A DNA stretch of 64,000 nucleotides from Uranotaenia lowii (GCF_029784155.1 NC_073691.1:54445978-54509977); one strand, 5' to 3'. Shown: positions 51,946 to 64,000, counted from the stretch's first letter. Made by a program: numbers and translations. The notes: generated from the sequence alone by a model not told the origin.

Positions 51946-53788
51946 TAACTTTTTTTCTGATATTTATTTTTAAAATGATGTCAGTTACAAAGCCAATAGA
52001 TCAAGTCTTTTGTCTTGCGTCGGGCGCCACAAATATTTGTCCTTAAAATTTCCGAGAAGTCCTGAACAAATCGATTAAAACAAGTGCCGAGTTTCAGTCT
52101 CGATGGCTAATCAAATGCAGCCCTAACGAAAATCACGTCTCTCCTAGACGACGACGACTACGACAACAACCGACCGAAGCTATCTTCTGGATCATGTAGC
52201 GATATTTCTCCATTTCATCATCGATCGTCTTGGCACATTTTATTCCAGCAATTGTCGACGAACGTGCTGCTCGCAAAGTTCCAGGGAACAACAACAGCAA
52301 CAACAAGCTAAGCTTACGCAAAAGTGGAAAGTGAAATTCTGTCTTTCGGAGATACAGCGAACAAAACAACCCAGGAAAAAGAAAAAAAAATGACTAACGA
52401 AACGACAACGACTTAAAAGTGCATGCAGAAAAGCGCATTATGCATTTCGGTATTTCTATTACAGCTTGGGAAGAGAATGTTTTCCCGAACTTTTTCCCGG
52501 AATGTGCGGAGGAAGGGAATTTCATCCAGCAGTATTTCTTGATGATGGTGTTGTTGTTGCTGTTTTTTTCCTGCTGGACCACCTACTAGCTGGCTTTCGG
52601 ACTGAAATATGGACGGTCCTGGCTGGGTCCACTTGGCTTGGACGTGCTCCGGGTGGTCTGTAGTCGTGATTGGTTTGTTAGAGACATGTTTCGGTTTAGT
52701 TATTTCTCTTCCACCACGTAGCTAAGGTTTATGTTTTATGCCAAGAACGGCAGAGAGTGTAGTTTGAAATGCATTAAAAGTTTTTTTATTCCGACCCACT
52801 TGCACCTTCAGGCTTCCAACGACGACAACGCGTCGCAAAGAACCATCGTCGCCATCCAACAACTCGGCAGTGACACGTTTTTATGGAAGTTCTATACATT
52901 TTTTCGACTCCAACCTCCACCTAACCCAAGTTCCAATCTTCCTCAGCCCTAAGCTTCTAGACTCTAGTCCTGCCTAGGATGTATGGGATTGGAATTCCGG
53001 AAACGTCCACACTGTGTCGTTCCCGGACTGTACTCCAAGTAATGTATCTCAACTGTGTGTGACCAATGGCAAATCGAATAATTTTATTTCAACAAGCTTT
53101 CGGAGCGGAAAAAAATTGAGCAGCAGCAACAGAAGAAAAATCCGATAGAAAAGCGAAATGTTGCACATGTTTTCCAGTTCCACTACCAGTAGTGCACCAG
53201 CCAAGGGCTATTTGAATTTTATTGCTTTTCAAAAGTGTTGCGCTTTCCCTCTCTCATCCCTTTTAGGTCGGAACGATCGGAATGTCATCCGCCAGAGCCA
53301 GAAATGAGCGAGTGGTAGAGTGTGGAATGGAAGAAGCAACACCCGGAAGTGGAAAATTGTTCCGAGGAAGTGCACTACAAGGACAAGGGCACTCGACTAC
53401 TCGAGTGACGTAATTTTCTGCCTCTGGATTTGGTTGAAGTATTGGAACGGAAGACTATTTTTTCAGTATCTCCGGCGTGTATGTCGTTCCTCTTGATGAA
53501 TCTTCGCGTTAAATCGAATACAAAAATTTAAGAATTTTTAACTCTGTTCACAATTATCATTGGATTTCGACAGAACTTGTCCTATCGAATATGGATAAAT
53601 ACAAGACTTAAAACATCCAGTAAATAACCTTCCTTAACAACCAAAATTCATATCTCGAATTACGACTTAAACTTACAAATCTAGAAATTCTAGAAAAACC
53701 TAGTATCGTAAATTTCTTTAATTAAGCCTTTTAGCATCGAGCAAAAAGAACAAAGACTGGCGAAAACAACTAACCCAAATCGGTGAAT
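51946..53788. other. Non-coding stretch, no gene recognised
   Basis: More mixed base composition than the surroundings, with CAACAGCAACAACAAG-type trinucleotide runs near 52286-52303 and 53120. It could be host regulatory or intronic sequence. No exon chain or domain is recognised. Confidence 0.4.
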
Positions 53789-53796
53789 GTCTAAGC

Positions 53797-56700
53797 CTAG
53801 GGGTCGGCAACCTACGGCTCTTTGGATGACTGTGCTAGACCAACAAATAAGCATCACCATGTGGAAAACCTGATACAAATGGTCTTTTATTCAGAAAATT
53901 TTTGGTCCGGATACCAAATCGAAATAAACATCACCATCGTTGAAGAGAAGCAATTTTTTTTTATATCAAATTAAAATAACAAGTATGACTACCAAACTTA
54001 AGTTTGAAAACAAACATTAAGGCAAGAGAAAAAACATTATTTAATCAGAAATCAGAAATGCAAATTAGTTTTTCAAATTGAAAAATACTTAACTTTTATG
54101 GATTTTTTCTGGGATTGTCTTCAGAGTCTTTTGGGATTCGTTTAAGACTCTTTTGAGACCCTATCAAAATTATTTTAAGATTGATTCGATACACCTTCGT
54201 AGACTGTTTTCAGAACAATCCTAAAAGCTCTTCTCAAAGCCATTAGACTCTCTTTCAGGACTCTTGATATTGGTCGGGGACTGCTTTTAAATTAGACTCT
54301 CTAAGGGAATTTGGAAGCTCTCTGGAGCCCTTTTTGAGACTTTTTCGAGTTTCTTTCGACTTTATTTGACACTTTTGAGCTTGTTATAAAGCTATTTTCA
54401 GACTCTTTTGAGACTTTAAAGGACAATTTAGAGTTTCTCTAAAAATTTTTTTAGATTATTTACAGACTTTTATGACTGTTGTGAGCAGGGATGGAAAAAA
54501 ATCTCTTCTAGCGACTTTTGAGCAGGGAGCGACCAACCGTAGGACACATTCAAATCGCCCTAGCAAGCGATACTCTCTGCTCTGTTACTGTTATGTAGGG
54601 AGATCTCCGAGAGTGACGAGTTACCACAATCTTAAAAAAGCAAGATAAAAAGAAAGTCCTTGATGAGCGCACTCGCTATGCCTTCCAATATCGTACATAC
54701 GGATTGTTGTGAGTGGTTGCAACAAAATGCGAATCTCTAAACGTACAGATCCTGACTTAGCCCAGATCGCGATATGTACAACATGCGATCGGATCCCATC
54801 ATAGCGTTAAGATTGTGATTTTTCGGAAGATTCAAAGAGTAGCTCTTGCTCGCAACAACATTTGTGTGTTGCTTGGTCGTTTGTTTGGAAAAGTACGCAA
54901 CGGCAATTAATTAGATAAGCCTTGGAATGTAATATAGTAAAAGATGGAAAACAATTCAAACGATGAGGGGGGGTTGGCGGAAGGTTGTGGGTGGAAAACT
55001 GGGGGAAAACTGTTGCAAGAAGTAAAAAAATCCACAAAAATGAAAGAAATTTCGAAAAAAATTGAAATAGTTTAAAAAAAAAATTACATTCAGAATCTAT
55101 TGACTTTATTGACTTTTTTGATATTATGTGTTGAAACGGTGTGCTAAATTTCAGCACTGTTTTTAGACTTCCTTTCTGTTTGATGCCCGATGGTTACCGA
55201 CGAAATTGCAAGAATAAAATTGCATACAACTCGTTGCAAAAATCGAATTTTTCACCACACGGTAACCCTCGTTAGATAAATCCTCGACTTGTGCTGGAAA
55301 ATCTACTTTTCGCAACTTGTAGCATAAATAAAAAAAGATATATCTATTTGAAAAAATCATTGAGTTTTCAATTTCTGAACTACACATTTACGTTGGCTTA
55401 GGTGCAGAATGTTAGTTACATCATTCTGTTTAAAGATTTCAGAGGCATTTTTTAATTAGTAAAATTTAGCTAAAAACAGTGTTGAAAAGTGCTTCTTTTC
55501 AACACTGCTTTTTCCATATCTAATCATTAGTATTGACTGGTTATATGTTATACGCTCCAGGATATTTTTAGTAATTGTAAAAAACTGTTGTTTGTAAATC
55601 TTTAAAACTGCAGTTTTTAATTTAACACTTCGATGCTTGATTTTTTTGTAAATGTTTTAAATTCTGTTCCATTTAAATAATACATGGGAACAACATTATC
55701 AGTGTCTATGTGAAAACCCTGATAACCTGATTCTATTTAGATAGAATTTTGCATCCTGAATCCAAATCATGTGTGGGATATTGATGAAATCAATCAATCA
55801 TAACTTATGAAACAACAATCTTTAAAAAAACATGAAGTAAATTCAAACTAAGTAGTTGTACTTAATTTAAAAAAGAATTTAAATTCTGCATAACTTTTTA
55901 ATTTTCAGAACATGTAAAGAACTACGAATATTTTGATTTATGCCTTAAAATAAGCCTGGTTGAACATTTTTTCAACATTAACATATAAACCAAACTAAGG
56001 AAAATCATGCAAGAGAGACCCTTTCCAACTTTTTCTAAGAAGTCAAAACTACCCGCGTTCTTAGAGAAATTTTATAATTCAATTAAAACCTTTTATTTGA
56101 GCTTCTTCGAATTATTCTGTAGTTTTACCAAAAAGTCCAAATGAAATTTAAATAATTTTACTTGTTTTTTTTTTTCAAGTGTTGAACTTTGAATTCCAGT
56201 TTCCAGATCTAGTAGAAAATAACTAATTGTCCATTCAGCGCTTTTTAATTATTCTTGACACTTCGAAGGAAGGAGAATTTGGTAGCGTTGGGTATCTCAT
56301 TTAATCTATATAATAACATATCAGGTTTGAGCTGATTTTTGGGTTTTATCAGTTAAAGGTAATTTCGATTGAATATCGTAAAATAAACGGAGATATTTCC
56401 ACAAAAAAGAGTTAGGAACCAATCAAGCAATTAAAATTGTGCCCTTATTTGTGTGAGGATTAAAAATCAATATGAAATATCTCAATTTAATTTTATAATT
56501 CATAATCTGACAAGATTTTGAATCTTTTATGCTAGAATAATGAATTAAAAATGCATATTAAAAAGAAATGAATAATAACTTAAAGGATTCTTCGAAATTG
56601 ATGTGTTTGTATTCAAACAAAAAAAGTCTAATAAAATTTTTTATTTGATAATTTTGGTTTTTGCAGATCTAGATTATTCATTTTTTCGAACTTTTGTTTA

Positions 56701-59437
56701 TCAATTTTGTAAGACGAGTTCTCATACTCGAATATCCACTTTCATTATGAACTTCTGGATGACATTGGAATGAAATTGTTTAAATTGAATCAAAATTTAA
56801 CCTTTTATTGAACAGAATAAACGACTTTTTTTGGCAGTTTCAGATTATTTATAAAAAAAATCTTATTTTTTATGTGGACATAGGTCCGTATTGGACCTTT
56901 CTTTAAAATCATATATCGGAGAATCTTGAAAATCACGAAGTCTTGGCGAATGCACTAAGAAAGAAAATCAGATACAGGCATGTAGACATGATTGTAGCCC
57001 AAAAATCACTTTAATGTTAACTTTCAATATTGAAAATTTAAACATTTATTTGAATTTTAACTAATTTAAAATTTTGATGGACCAAAAACTTAAATTCTAC
57101 ATTAAAAGTAATTTGTTTCAGAAGAAAAATTGTCGTGGTCGTAGGAAATTCGAAATGAAAATTAAAAAGAACATGCCATACTGAAAATATCAAAGTCAAA
57201 CAGTTTTTTGCAAAATATTCACACATTCATATATTTGTAAAAAAATCCATGTTCAGAATACAATGAACAATATACAATTTAAGATTTTAATTCATATTCG
57301 CATTAACATTACAAAAGTAAGCAGCAGCTTTCATTTTCAAAAGTGTGCTTCTGATTGATCATGTTATAAGAAGATGCAAATTTATTAAATCAAAAATATT
57401 TTAAAAAAAATTTAATTATTCCAAGAAAGTGTAGCAAAGCGCATCGGGTGTGCTAGTATACAATAAACAAAAAACACAAAACATTCAACAAAAAAAAACA
57501 TTTTCATAAGTATGTATTTTAATTGATAAGGGTTTCACGCCTCGAAAAAAAAATCTGTGAAGTTTGGCGGTAGATTTTAATAAATATGGGAGTTTCATGA
57601 AAATGGTTTATGAAATCTAAACAGACTTGACATTTAAAATAATAGTATAGTAAAAAGGTATATTTGAGGTATCAAATCAAGGTTTTGATAAAGAAAAACT
57701 AAAAATATCAAACACAAACTGCGTTTAGAAAAAAACGAATATGTTCTTCAAGTTTAGACGTTTAATATCACTTCCTATCACGGAATCTTTAAATCATCCT
57801 TATTTAACTCAGAAAAATTTAATTGAGTTTTCAAACTGTTAACAGTTTACAACAAAATGAGCAAAACTTTATCTTTATGTTCATATGTAGCGAACTGGTG
57901 GTGATACCTGTTCAAAGATTTAATGAAATATCATTAAATATCAATTAAATGAACATTAAAAAAAAAAGAACACTTTCCCGGTGATTTGTGGAATCTTCCA
58001 GCTTCCTGGCAAAGCTTTGAAATTCCAGAAATTTTCCGGATTTTTCCTTATTCCCAATCAAATCATTTTAGCCAACTTGATTTAATTCCAGTTTTATCAG
58101 CTTCTGCTTGGAGCTTCCAATACAAAAGTTAAAAAAAATCATATTAATACCAATTCAAACTAATTATAAGCGCTATGGTGATCTAAAACAAAGTAATAAA
58201 TTTTGAATCAATCAGTTAAAAACTCCCATGCCCGTGCGCTAAGCCAAAAAAAATTCTTCAACATGTGCCGGCCGACAGTTGAACTTCCATCCACGTCGTC
58301 TGTCATATGTTGTTGCTTCCTTTGCGCCATCCGATTCGGATCCGCATGGATCTGTGTATGTAAGACACTCACTCTCAGCGAGCCAAGCGTACGTTGCGAT
58401 TGGTTAAAGTTCGCTAGCAAAAAGGGTAGCTCTTCTCCCCGAGCTACACACAGTCTCAAAATGTGTTTGTCGGTATTCAACCATCATCGTTTCAATAAAG
58501 ATCTTCTATCGAGGGGATATGATTTTGCTCTCGGTTTGTACAGATCGCGACTTGTACACTTGACGACTAAACGTTTGTCGGATCAAAATCCTTTCGTTTC
58601 CATCCCTGGTTGTGAGGCTGTTTCAATATTCTTCTGAGATTCTTTTACAGTTCTTTCGGGACTCTGGAGCCACTTTTTGGTATTTTGGTGACCTGGTGAT
58701 TACACTTTTACGACTGTTCTGAGAGTCTTTTGGGAATTTTTGAGACCCTTTTTTCTTTCTCTTTCTCAGAGAAGAAAGCTCATTCGAGCCCATTCTTAAG
58801 AGATTTCTTCGACTTTCCTTTAAATCTTTTTATGTTGTTTTCAAACTAACTTCACACTCTTTAGAGACATAAATTAAGACCCTTTCGAGACTCTCTTAGG
58901 ACTCTTTGGTTTCTATTGTGGGTCTCTATCAATACTCTTCTGAAAATTTAAAGACTTTTTTGTAGAAATCTAAACATGAAGAACTTTAGAATTAACAAAG
59001 TTATTAATTTAAGCTAATAGACAAAAAAAAAGGTATATACAAATATTTGTTTTGGTTTTTTATATCAGTTTCCCTAATTTTACGAAGGAAAGATTATGTC
59101 AGGAAGAAAACTTATGTCAACTGTGATTTCAGGCATACTGATTTATTATTTAGAAGATTCAGTTTGAAAACCAGAGTAAAATTTTATAGTATTGCAGAAA
59201 AAAATTTCAAAATTTTTAAAGTTCTCTTTTGAATAAACCCTTGGTTTTCAAAATCTAGTGCTGCTGGAGACAAAGTACGAAAACCTTGTGTTATTTGGGA
59301 TTTTTCATTGAAATCGTAAATATAAAAAATTAAGAAGTTTTAGATAGACATTACATTGCCACTAACAAATGTGGCTCTTTCTAATATTGAAAATTTTAAT
59401 GTTCAGCTTTTCTGACTCAAAAGGTTGCCGACCACTG
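53797..59437. mobile_element. hAT-type element (outer), 8-bp target duplication
   Basis: The left end CTAGGGGTCGGCAACC and right end GGTTGCCGACCACTG form hAT-like terminal inverted repeats. GTCTAAGC at 53789-53796 and 59438-59445 is an exact 8-bp target duplication. Both arms (about 54100-54480 and 58620-58930) are filled with degenerate GACTCTTTTGAGAC-like words. Without the nested element it is about 1.5 kb and encodes nothing, so it is non-autonomous. Confidence 0.88.
54486..58608. mobile_element. hAT-type element (nested inside the outer hAT)
   Basis: Begins CAGGGATGGAAA and ends TTTCCATCCCTG, a perfect 12-base terminal inverted repeat. GTTGTGAG at 54478-54485 and 58609-58616 is an exact 8-bp target duplication. 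The 4.1-kb interior contains only short frames, including a 144-codon frame at 58203-58637 that crosses the right end and is not a gene. No transposase remains. Confidence 0.9.
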
Positions 59438-59445
59438 GTCTAAGC

Positions 59446-59515
59446 CATGGGTGGCCCGCGGGCCACATTTGGCCTGCGCACACCAATTTGTGACCCGTGG
59501 AGCTTTGATAAGATT
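59446..59515 (+). mobile_element. Probable hAT-like terminus
   Basis: CATGGGTGGCCCGCGGGCCACATTTGGCC resembles the 'CAG.GGTGGCC...CGGGCC' ends common in animal hAT elements. It starts exactly at the right target duplication of the outer hAT. The partner end was not found. Confidence 0.4.
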
Positions 59516-59922
59516 AAATGTTATGAAAAAAAATTATACTTACATACAAAACAAAGAAACATCATAATATTTGTAAGCTCCTTATGGAATGACAACTTTT
59601 AAAAAGAAAATTCCACGAATCAACTAATTACCTACTATTTTGGCGCCCGTAAAATATCGCTCTTGAAAACTTGAAAACTTGAAAATCATTGGGAACTATT
59701 TAACACATAAATTGATGCCACAGCTTGAAACAAAAGCTGGCCATTACTTAAATAATAAATACCCTGAGATGATATCGGACTTGATATTTATTAGAATTTA
59801 GGAATAGACTTCAAGATTTTTGGAGGCTTCGTGTTCTTTTTTATGTATTTACATCACCATTTTCCGTTGACGTAAGCGTTTTGTGAGGGACACTTTAAAA
59901 AATGGACCGCTGTGAAATGTGC
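59516..59922. other. Non-coding stretch, no gene recognised
   Basis: AT-rich DNA. It may be the interior of the hAT-like element starting at 59446. Confidence 0.4.
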
Positions 59923-59924
59923 TA

Positions 59925-60358
59925 CACAGCAAAAAAAATGTAACGATGGACGATATAATTTCTGGAGATGATGTAGTATTAAGGATTCCTGATACAATAA
60001 TACATCTAAACGATGTACACAATGCGAATACGTCGTGTGGTGTAATATCACAACCTTCTATGTCATATCGCGTCAAGTAGTCAATGTTTTCCTCAATTGA
60101 CGTTCAAATTGTATTCATTTCAAAAGGTAAGAAACGAATTACTTACCTCAGCTGTATTTGTTTGGCTAGTATTACCAAAATAAAATTAAAATGTAAGCAA
60201 ACCATAGCTTCGAATATAATTTTATTATTTTTCATTTTTAGGAAATTCGGCCCATTTGCATCAGCGGTACAAAAAATTTCAAATGGTTTCAAAAAGCCGG
60301 ATACATCAAGACAATGTGCAGATATTTGATGTAATATCGCAATACTTTTTTTGCTGTG
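59925..60358. mobile_element. TA-flanked MITE with CACAGCAAAAAAA ends
   Basis: The left end CACAGCAAAAAAAATGTA and right end TACTTTTTTTGCTGTG are inverted repeats. A TA lies next to each end (59923-59924 and 60359-60360). The interior of 434 bases has no gene. The architecture fits a Tc1/mariner-derived MITE. Confidence 0.75.
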
Positions 60359-60360
60359 TA

Positions 60361-61492
60361 CGATATCCAGTAAAAAAAAATGACATCAGAAATATTTTTA
60401 TAAAACGTTTGAGGACAAAGTATTCTGCATTTTATATACATAAGGCTATGATCATTTAGAATCCGAACAGTTACAAACGTGTGTTTAAAAAAAAACTGTT
60501 CATTTTATCGAAAAACTTTCTAGAGACGAAACGAAGCTGTTGATATGATATTTAATGTAAACATATCTGTTGATTTCAAGAAATACTCTTAATTTATCAT
60601 AAAATCTCTTTTTTATCTTTGCACACTTCTTTCATTCATGGATTGATCTATTATTTTTACCACAAAAGCAAAATCATGATATTTTACTCAAATTTACCTG
60701 GAAAAACTAATTGAAATCTGGCCAGGGAACTCACCCGAATCTCAGGACGCTTCATCTCTCCTGAAATCCGAGACAAACTTGCTACGAGAGCACAGAAACT
60801 TTACGTGTCCCCGTGGATGCAGGACAGTGTTCTACAGAATCACGGGAGACCCAATTCTTGTCAAATTTTCTTTCTCTTGTTCTCCTGTATAAAAACAACA
60901 GGTTTTTTTGCTCTCTTTTCCACATGTGCATGAAAATTAAAACAGCCAAACGTTTCAACTCGTCATTTTTTGCGGTTACCGTAGCTTCGTTGTTGAAGAT
61001 TAGAAGTATTTATTTTGTTTGAGTTTATATTATTAACAGACAATTTTGTTGTGGCTTGCTGAGAACATCTCTTCATCATGTGCAATCGGAACCAGGTCCC
61101 GGTGAATTTTCACCTTCGCAGAACTGCGCAGAAACTGCGTGAAGAAACTCTACGGCTGGTGCGGTGTTCTTTCCCCGGTTTGGGAGTTTTGGTCGATCCA
61201 TTAAGATAGTTGACATGGACATGGACCCGGAGCGGAAGGCTTCAAATTCCATGGCTAGCCAGGCGCATCGGTAAGTTTCTTCGCCATTCAGCGTTTGGTA
61301 ATGAAAACAATGAAAATATTTTCTTTTTCTACTTACAGGAAAAAAAAAAGTTATTTGTGTTCCTCTAAGAATGGTGAAATGTGCCAAAAAAGGTGAAATG
61401 TACAAGAAGGAAAATTTGCTTACAATATATTGAACTTGTTTAAACAACAACTGTGTTTCATTTATTAAACATTGCATTGAAATTTATTTCTA
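60361..61492. other. Non-coding stretch, no gene recognised
   Basis: Short frames. A minus-strand frame of 133 codons (61076-61477) has no recognised domain. The word GGTAAGTTTCTTCG near 61270 with a downstream polypyrimidine tract and TTACAG at about 61334-61340 could be an intron, but there is no supporting protein similarity. Confidence 0.4.
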
Positions 61493-62918
61493 AACTAGCT
61501 GATCCCATACGAACTCCGTTTCGTTTTCAACTTAGAATATGTTATGAACAGTTTGAGTGAATGTCATTTGCATAGCATTTTCCAGATGCATTTCCGAATG
61601 CATTGTTGAGCAATTATTGAAAAAATGTTAAACACGTAATATAGACGATTACTTTTTCTGTCGTACGGTACTAAATTTGAAATCAGGATCAATTGACTGT
61701 GAGAAAAACCCCCATATATGAATTTTTGTCTCGATGCGATACAGACTCTAGTAATTTTTGCAAATATAAATTTAACAGTTAAATTGGAAGACCCCCTTTT
61801 TGTCGTTTGATACAAATAATACCCCCGTGTATAAATTTTGACTCGATCGTTGCATAAAAACAGAATTATTGCCAAAAAAATTTAACCCCTTTCAGTGACC
61901 TCTTTTGCTAACTTTGATAACTGAAATTGATTTCCCTTCCCTCAAAACTCCCCTGTGCAAATTTTCAAACCAATCCAATGCATACTAACGTCAATACCGT
62001 AAAAAAGGGAATAGTTAATATGGACGATCCTTTTGGCCGACCCCTGACCCAAAATTGGATAACTGGAATCAATCTATCGTCCTTAATAATTCCTATGTGC
62101 AAATTTTCATCTCAATCCGATGCATAATAATGTCAATATCACGAAAATATTGAAAAGTTAATAAGGACGACCACTCTTGCAGGCCCCTAGAACTGAATTT
62201 GATAACTGAAATCGATTGCACGTCATTCAAAACACTCGTGTACCAATTTTCATCTGAATTCGATGTATAGTTACGTCAATATCGTAAAAAAGGGAACAGT
62301 TAATAAGGACGACCCCTTTGGATGGCCCCTCACACAAAATTTGATATCGGCAATCGATTTCCCGTCCCTAAAAATATCCGACCCCAAACTTTCATCTCAA
62401 TCCGATGCATAATAACGTTAATATCACAAAAATATTGAGAAGTTAATATGGACGACCCCTTTTGCCGACCCCTGATCCTAAATTTAATACCTGAAATCAG
62501 TTGCCCATCTCTCAAAACCCTCATGTGCAAATTTTCATAACAATTCGACTAAAATTGACGTCAATATTGCGAAAACAATATTTGTCTTGTATGGACGACC
62601 CCATTGGATGACCCCTTACACAAAATTTGATACCTGAAATCGATTGCTCGTCTTTCAAAACCCCCATGTGCCAATTTTCATCACAATCCGACGAAAAATA
62701 ACGTCAATATCGTGAAAATAATATTTGTCTTGTATGGACGACCCCCTTCAGAAGGGGTCATCCGAAAATCTGAAAACATTTTTCATCATTCCTAGTACTA
62801 ATGAGCATCCATGCCAAATTTCAGCTCTCTAGCTCTTATGACGGCTGAGTCTATAGAGGACAAACAAACAAACAAACAAACAAACAAACAAACAAACATA
62901 CAGAAATTGCTTTTTATA
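61493..62918 (+). mobile_element. Unclassified repeat with tandem core and ACAAACAAAC...TTTTTATATA tail
   Basis: Starts near AACTAGCTGATCCCATACGAA and ends with a (CAAA)n run (about 62866-62897), then CATACAGAAATTGCTTTTTATATA and, beyond the inserted TIR element, TATAGATG. This kind of head and tail is familiar from abundant insect non-LTR or SINE-like repeats; the exact class is uncertain. No gene is present. Its body is the ~143-bp tandem array listed separately. Confidence 0.55.
61890..62760 (+). repeat. ~143-bp tandem repeat, about six units
   Basis: The word GGACGACCCC recurs at about 62022, 62164, 62307, 62449, 62592 and 62736. Each occurrence is followed by GACCCCT..., AAATTTGATA.CTGAAATCGA, and CAAATTTTCATC..AATCCGA, with spacing 142-144 bases. 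Units are clearly diverged. Confidence 0.85.
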
Positions 62919-63902
62919 TAAGGTACACCGGGGCAAGTGCAAACGGTTTTCACCATAGTTCAACTTTCACATGCCCTAGAAAAATATGTATATGTTCAAA
63001 AATTATCAATTATCGTTCGTTGCATCACTAAAATAGTTCTCAACAAATTCCCGTTGGAAGTGAAAAATTAAAAAATGTTGATAAAAAGTAACGGTGCTTT
63101 TGTGAAAAAAAATTCAAAATTTGCACTTGCCCCGTTTATGGGGGCAAGTGCAAACGCAATACTTTTTCCAAACTAATTCACAGATGAGTCAGTGTATCGG
63201 TCTTAAATGAATTGAATACATGTTCCGGTACGTTTTATCAACTTTGATTAATATGTTTGCTGTTTTCTTGCAATATTGATAACTTTTTGGAACTCCATTT
63301 TTGGTGACTGTTTTTTTAAGCAAAATACCTTCATTTACTAATGCATTACGGAATTTTGAACATCCGCTTCAGATACAACTTTGGATACCCCTTCTGACCA
63401 TTTTAATATAATGCTGAACCATTTTGGTGATGAATTTTCTGAAATGGCTGATGTTGCATGGCTTAAAGGTGCGTTTGCACTTACCCCGGTAGTGTCGTTT
63501 GCACTTGCCCCACAGTGTGGGTTGACAAGAGCGAATATTATTTTCACAACTTTCGGGGTGTAATGAAAATTTATCATAAATTTTCTGCTTTCACTTGAAT
63601 ATCGGTCTCGAACACTCACCTTTTATCGAAAATTCGGATTTGAATTCCCTTTTTTGTAGCCAAAATATGCAAAACAAAAACACACTGTTCATGTCTAGTA
63701 CGAACTTGAATTCGTGTGTGATCAAACAGTGCCGTGTTTTTAGTGAAAAATTTAAAGAAAGTTTAGTTTATCTATGTCAGATTGTTTGTTTGGGTCTAAA
63801 GAACAATTTCTAGAAGAAGAAATATTTTTGACTTTTTTTGTAACAGAGAAAAGATGAACGTTTGCACTTGCCCCGAGTTTGCACTTGCCCCGGTGTACCT
63901 TA
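62919..63902 (+). mobile_element. 'GGGGCAAGTGCAAACG' TIR element, uninterrupted copy
   Basis: The left end TAAGGTACACCGGGGCAAGT is the inverse of the right end ACTTGCCCCGGTGTACCTTA. The element sits at a TATA site between the tail pieces of another repeat. The motif TTTGCACTTGCCCC or its inverse recurs inside at about 63120-63155 (as a palindrome), 63473-63512 and 63861-63893. There is no transposase. Its part at about 63735-63850 is the empty-site counterpart of the BEL insertion at 30.66-35.93 kb. Confidence 0.88.
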
Positions 63903-64000
63903 TATAGATGAAAAAATCGACCCAGGAGAAAGGGTAGCAGAACTCATTACAAATCACAGTAAGAAACCGTTTCGAGCTCACGAGAAATTTCCAAAGGTCC
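63903..64000 (+). other. Window end
   Basis: Starts with the remaining tail (TATAGATG) of the interrupted repeat. The rest shows nothing recognisable. Confidence 0.4.

Noticed and set aside
52100..53500. Host exons around trinucleotide-rich DNA
   Set aside because: No frame above 80 codons, no protein family recognised and no coherent splice pattern.
58203..58637. 144-codon plus-strand frame
   Set aside because: It crosses the terminal repeat and target duplication of the nested hAT element and has no recognised domain.
61076..61477. Minus-strand frame of 133 codons
   Set aside because: No domain recognised. A possible plus-strand intron at about 61270-61340 is not supported by coding similarity on either side.

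Overview
The window looks like accessory DNA from an insect nuclear genome, most likely a mosquito or another dipteran. It is AT-rich, has no bacterial gene organisation, and is packed with insect-type transposable elements: Ty3/gypsy and BEL/Pao LTR retrotransposons, a CR1/L2/Jockey-like LINE, a Penelope-like remnant, DD37E Tc1/mariner elements (a family best known from mosquitoes), several hAT-type elements, tRNA-derived SINEs, MITEs and satellites. No conserved single-copy host gene could be recognised. The window may be intergenic or lie inside a large intron.

Layout. (1) 1-2682: no recognised gene. (2) 2683-15812: a 13.1-kb minus-strand Ty3/gypsy element with two ~1.13-kb LTRs, a Lys-type primer binding site, a gag with zinc knuckles and a pol broken by a 5-nt duplication in RT. 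A 3.4-kb non-autonomous hAT element (6046-9423, 8-bp target duplication) also splits the integrase. The 3' region carries a set of splice-like exons on the opposite strand. (3) 15813-28190: mostly old repeats, including a DD37E transposase remnant, an internally deleted DD37E element, a SINE, and a 2.2-kb TIR element (22915-25080) inserted into an older dispersed repeat. (4) 28190-30180: a Penelope GIY-YIG remnant, then a 1.2-kb foldback element. (5) 30531-36570: a TIR element split by a young 5.27-kb BEL/Pao derivative. The derivative keeps an open gag-protease frame but has lost nearly all of pol, and it carries three ~110-bp hairpin repeats near its 3' end.

(6) 36571-45130: SINE, a near full-length but broken DD37E element, a (GATATA)n array, and old repeats. 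(7) 45140-51945: a ~69-bp satellite array split by a 4.6-kb LINE with ORF1 and a frameshifted ORF2. (8) 53797-59437: a 5.6-kb hAT-type element with a second 4.1-kb hAT-type element nested inside it, each with an 8-bp target duplication. (9) 59446-64000: hAT-like end, a TA-flanked MITE, a tandem ~143-bp repeat region, and a second, uninterrupted copy of the TIR element that hosts the BEL insertion.

The main story is nested transposition. At least six insertions into other repeats can be read directly from target duplications, or from empty-site paralogues within the same window. No reading frame here encodes an intact autonomous transposon polymerase or transposase. The most unusual observations are the triple hairpin array of the BEL derivative, the antisense splice-like exons in the gypsy element, and two TIR families whose terminal motif is repeated many times inside the element.
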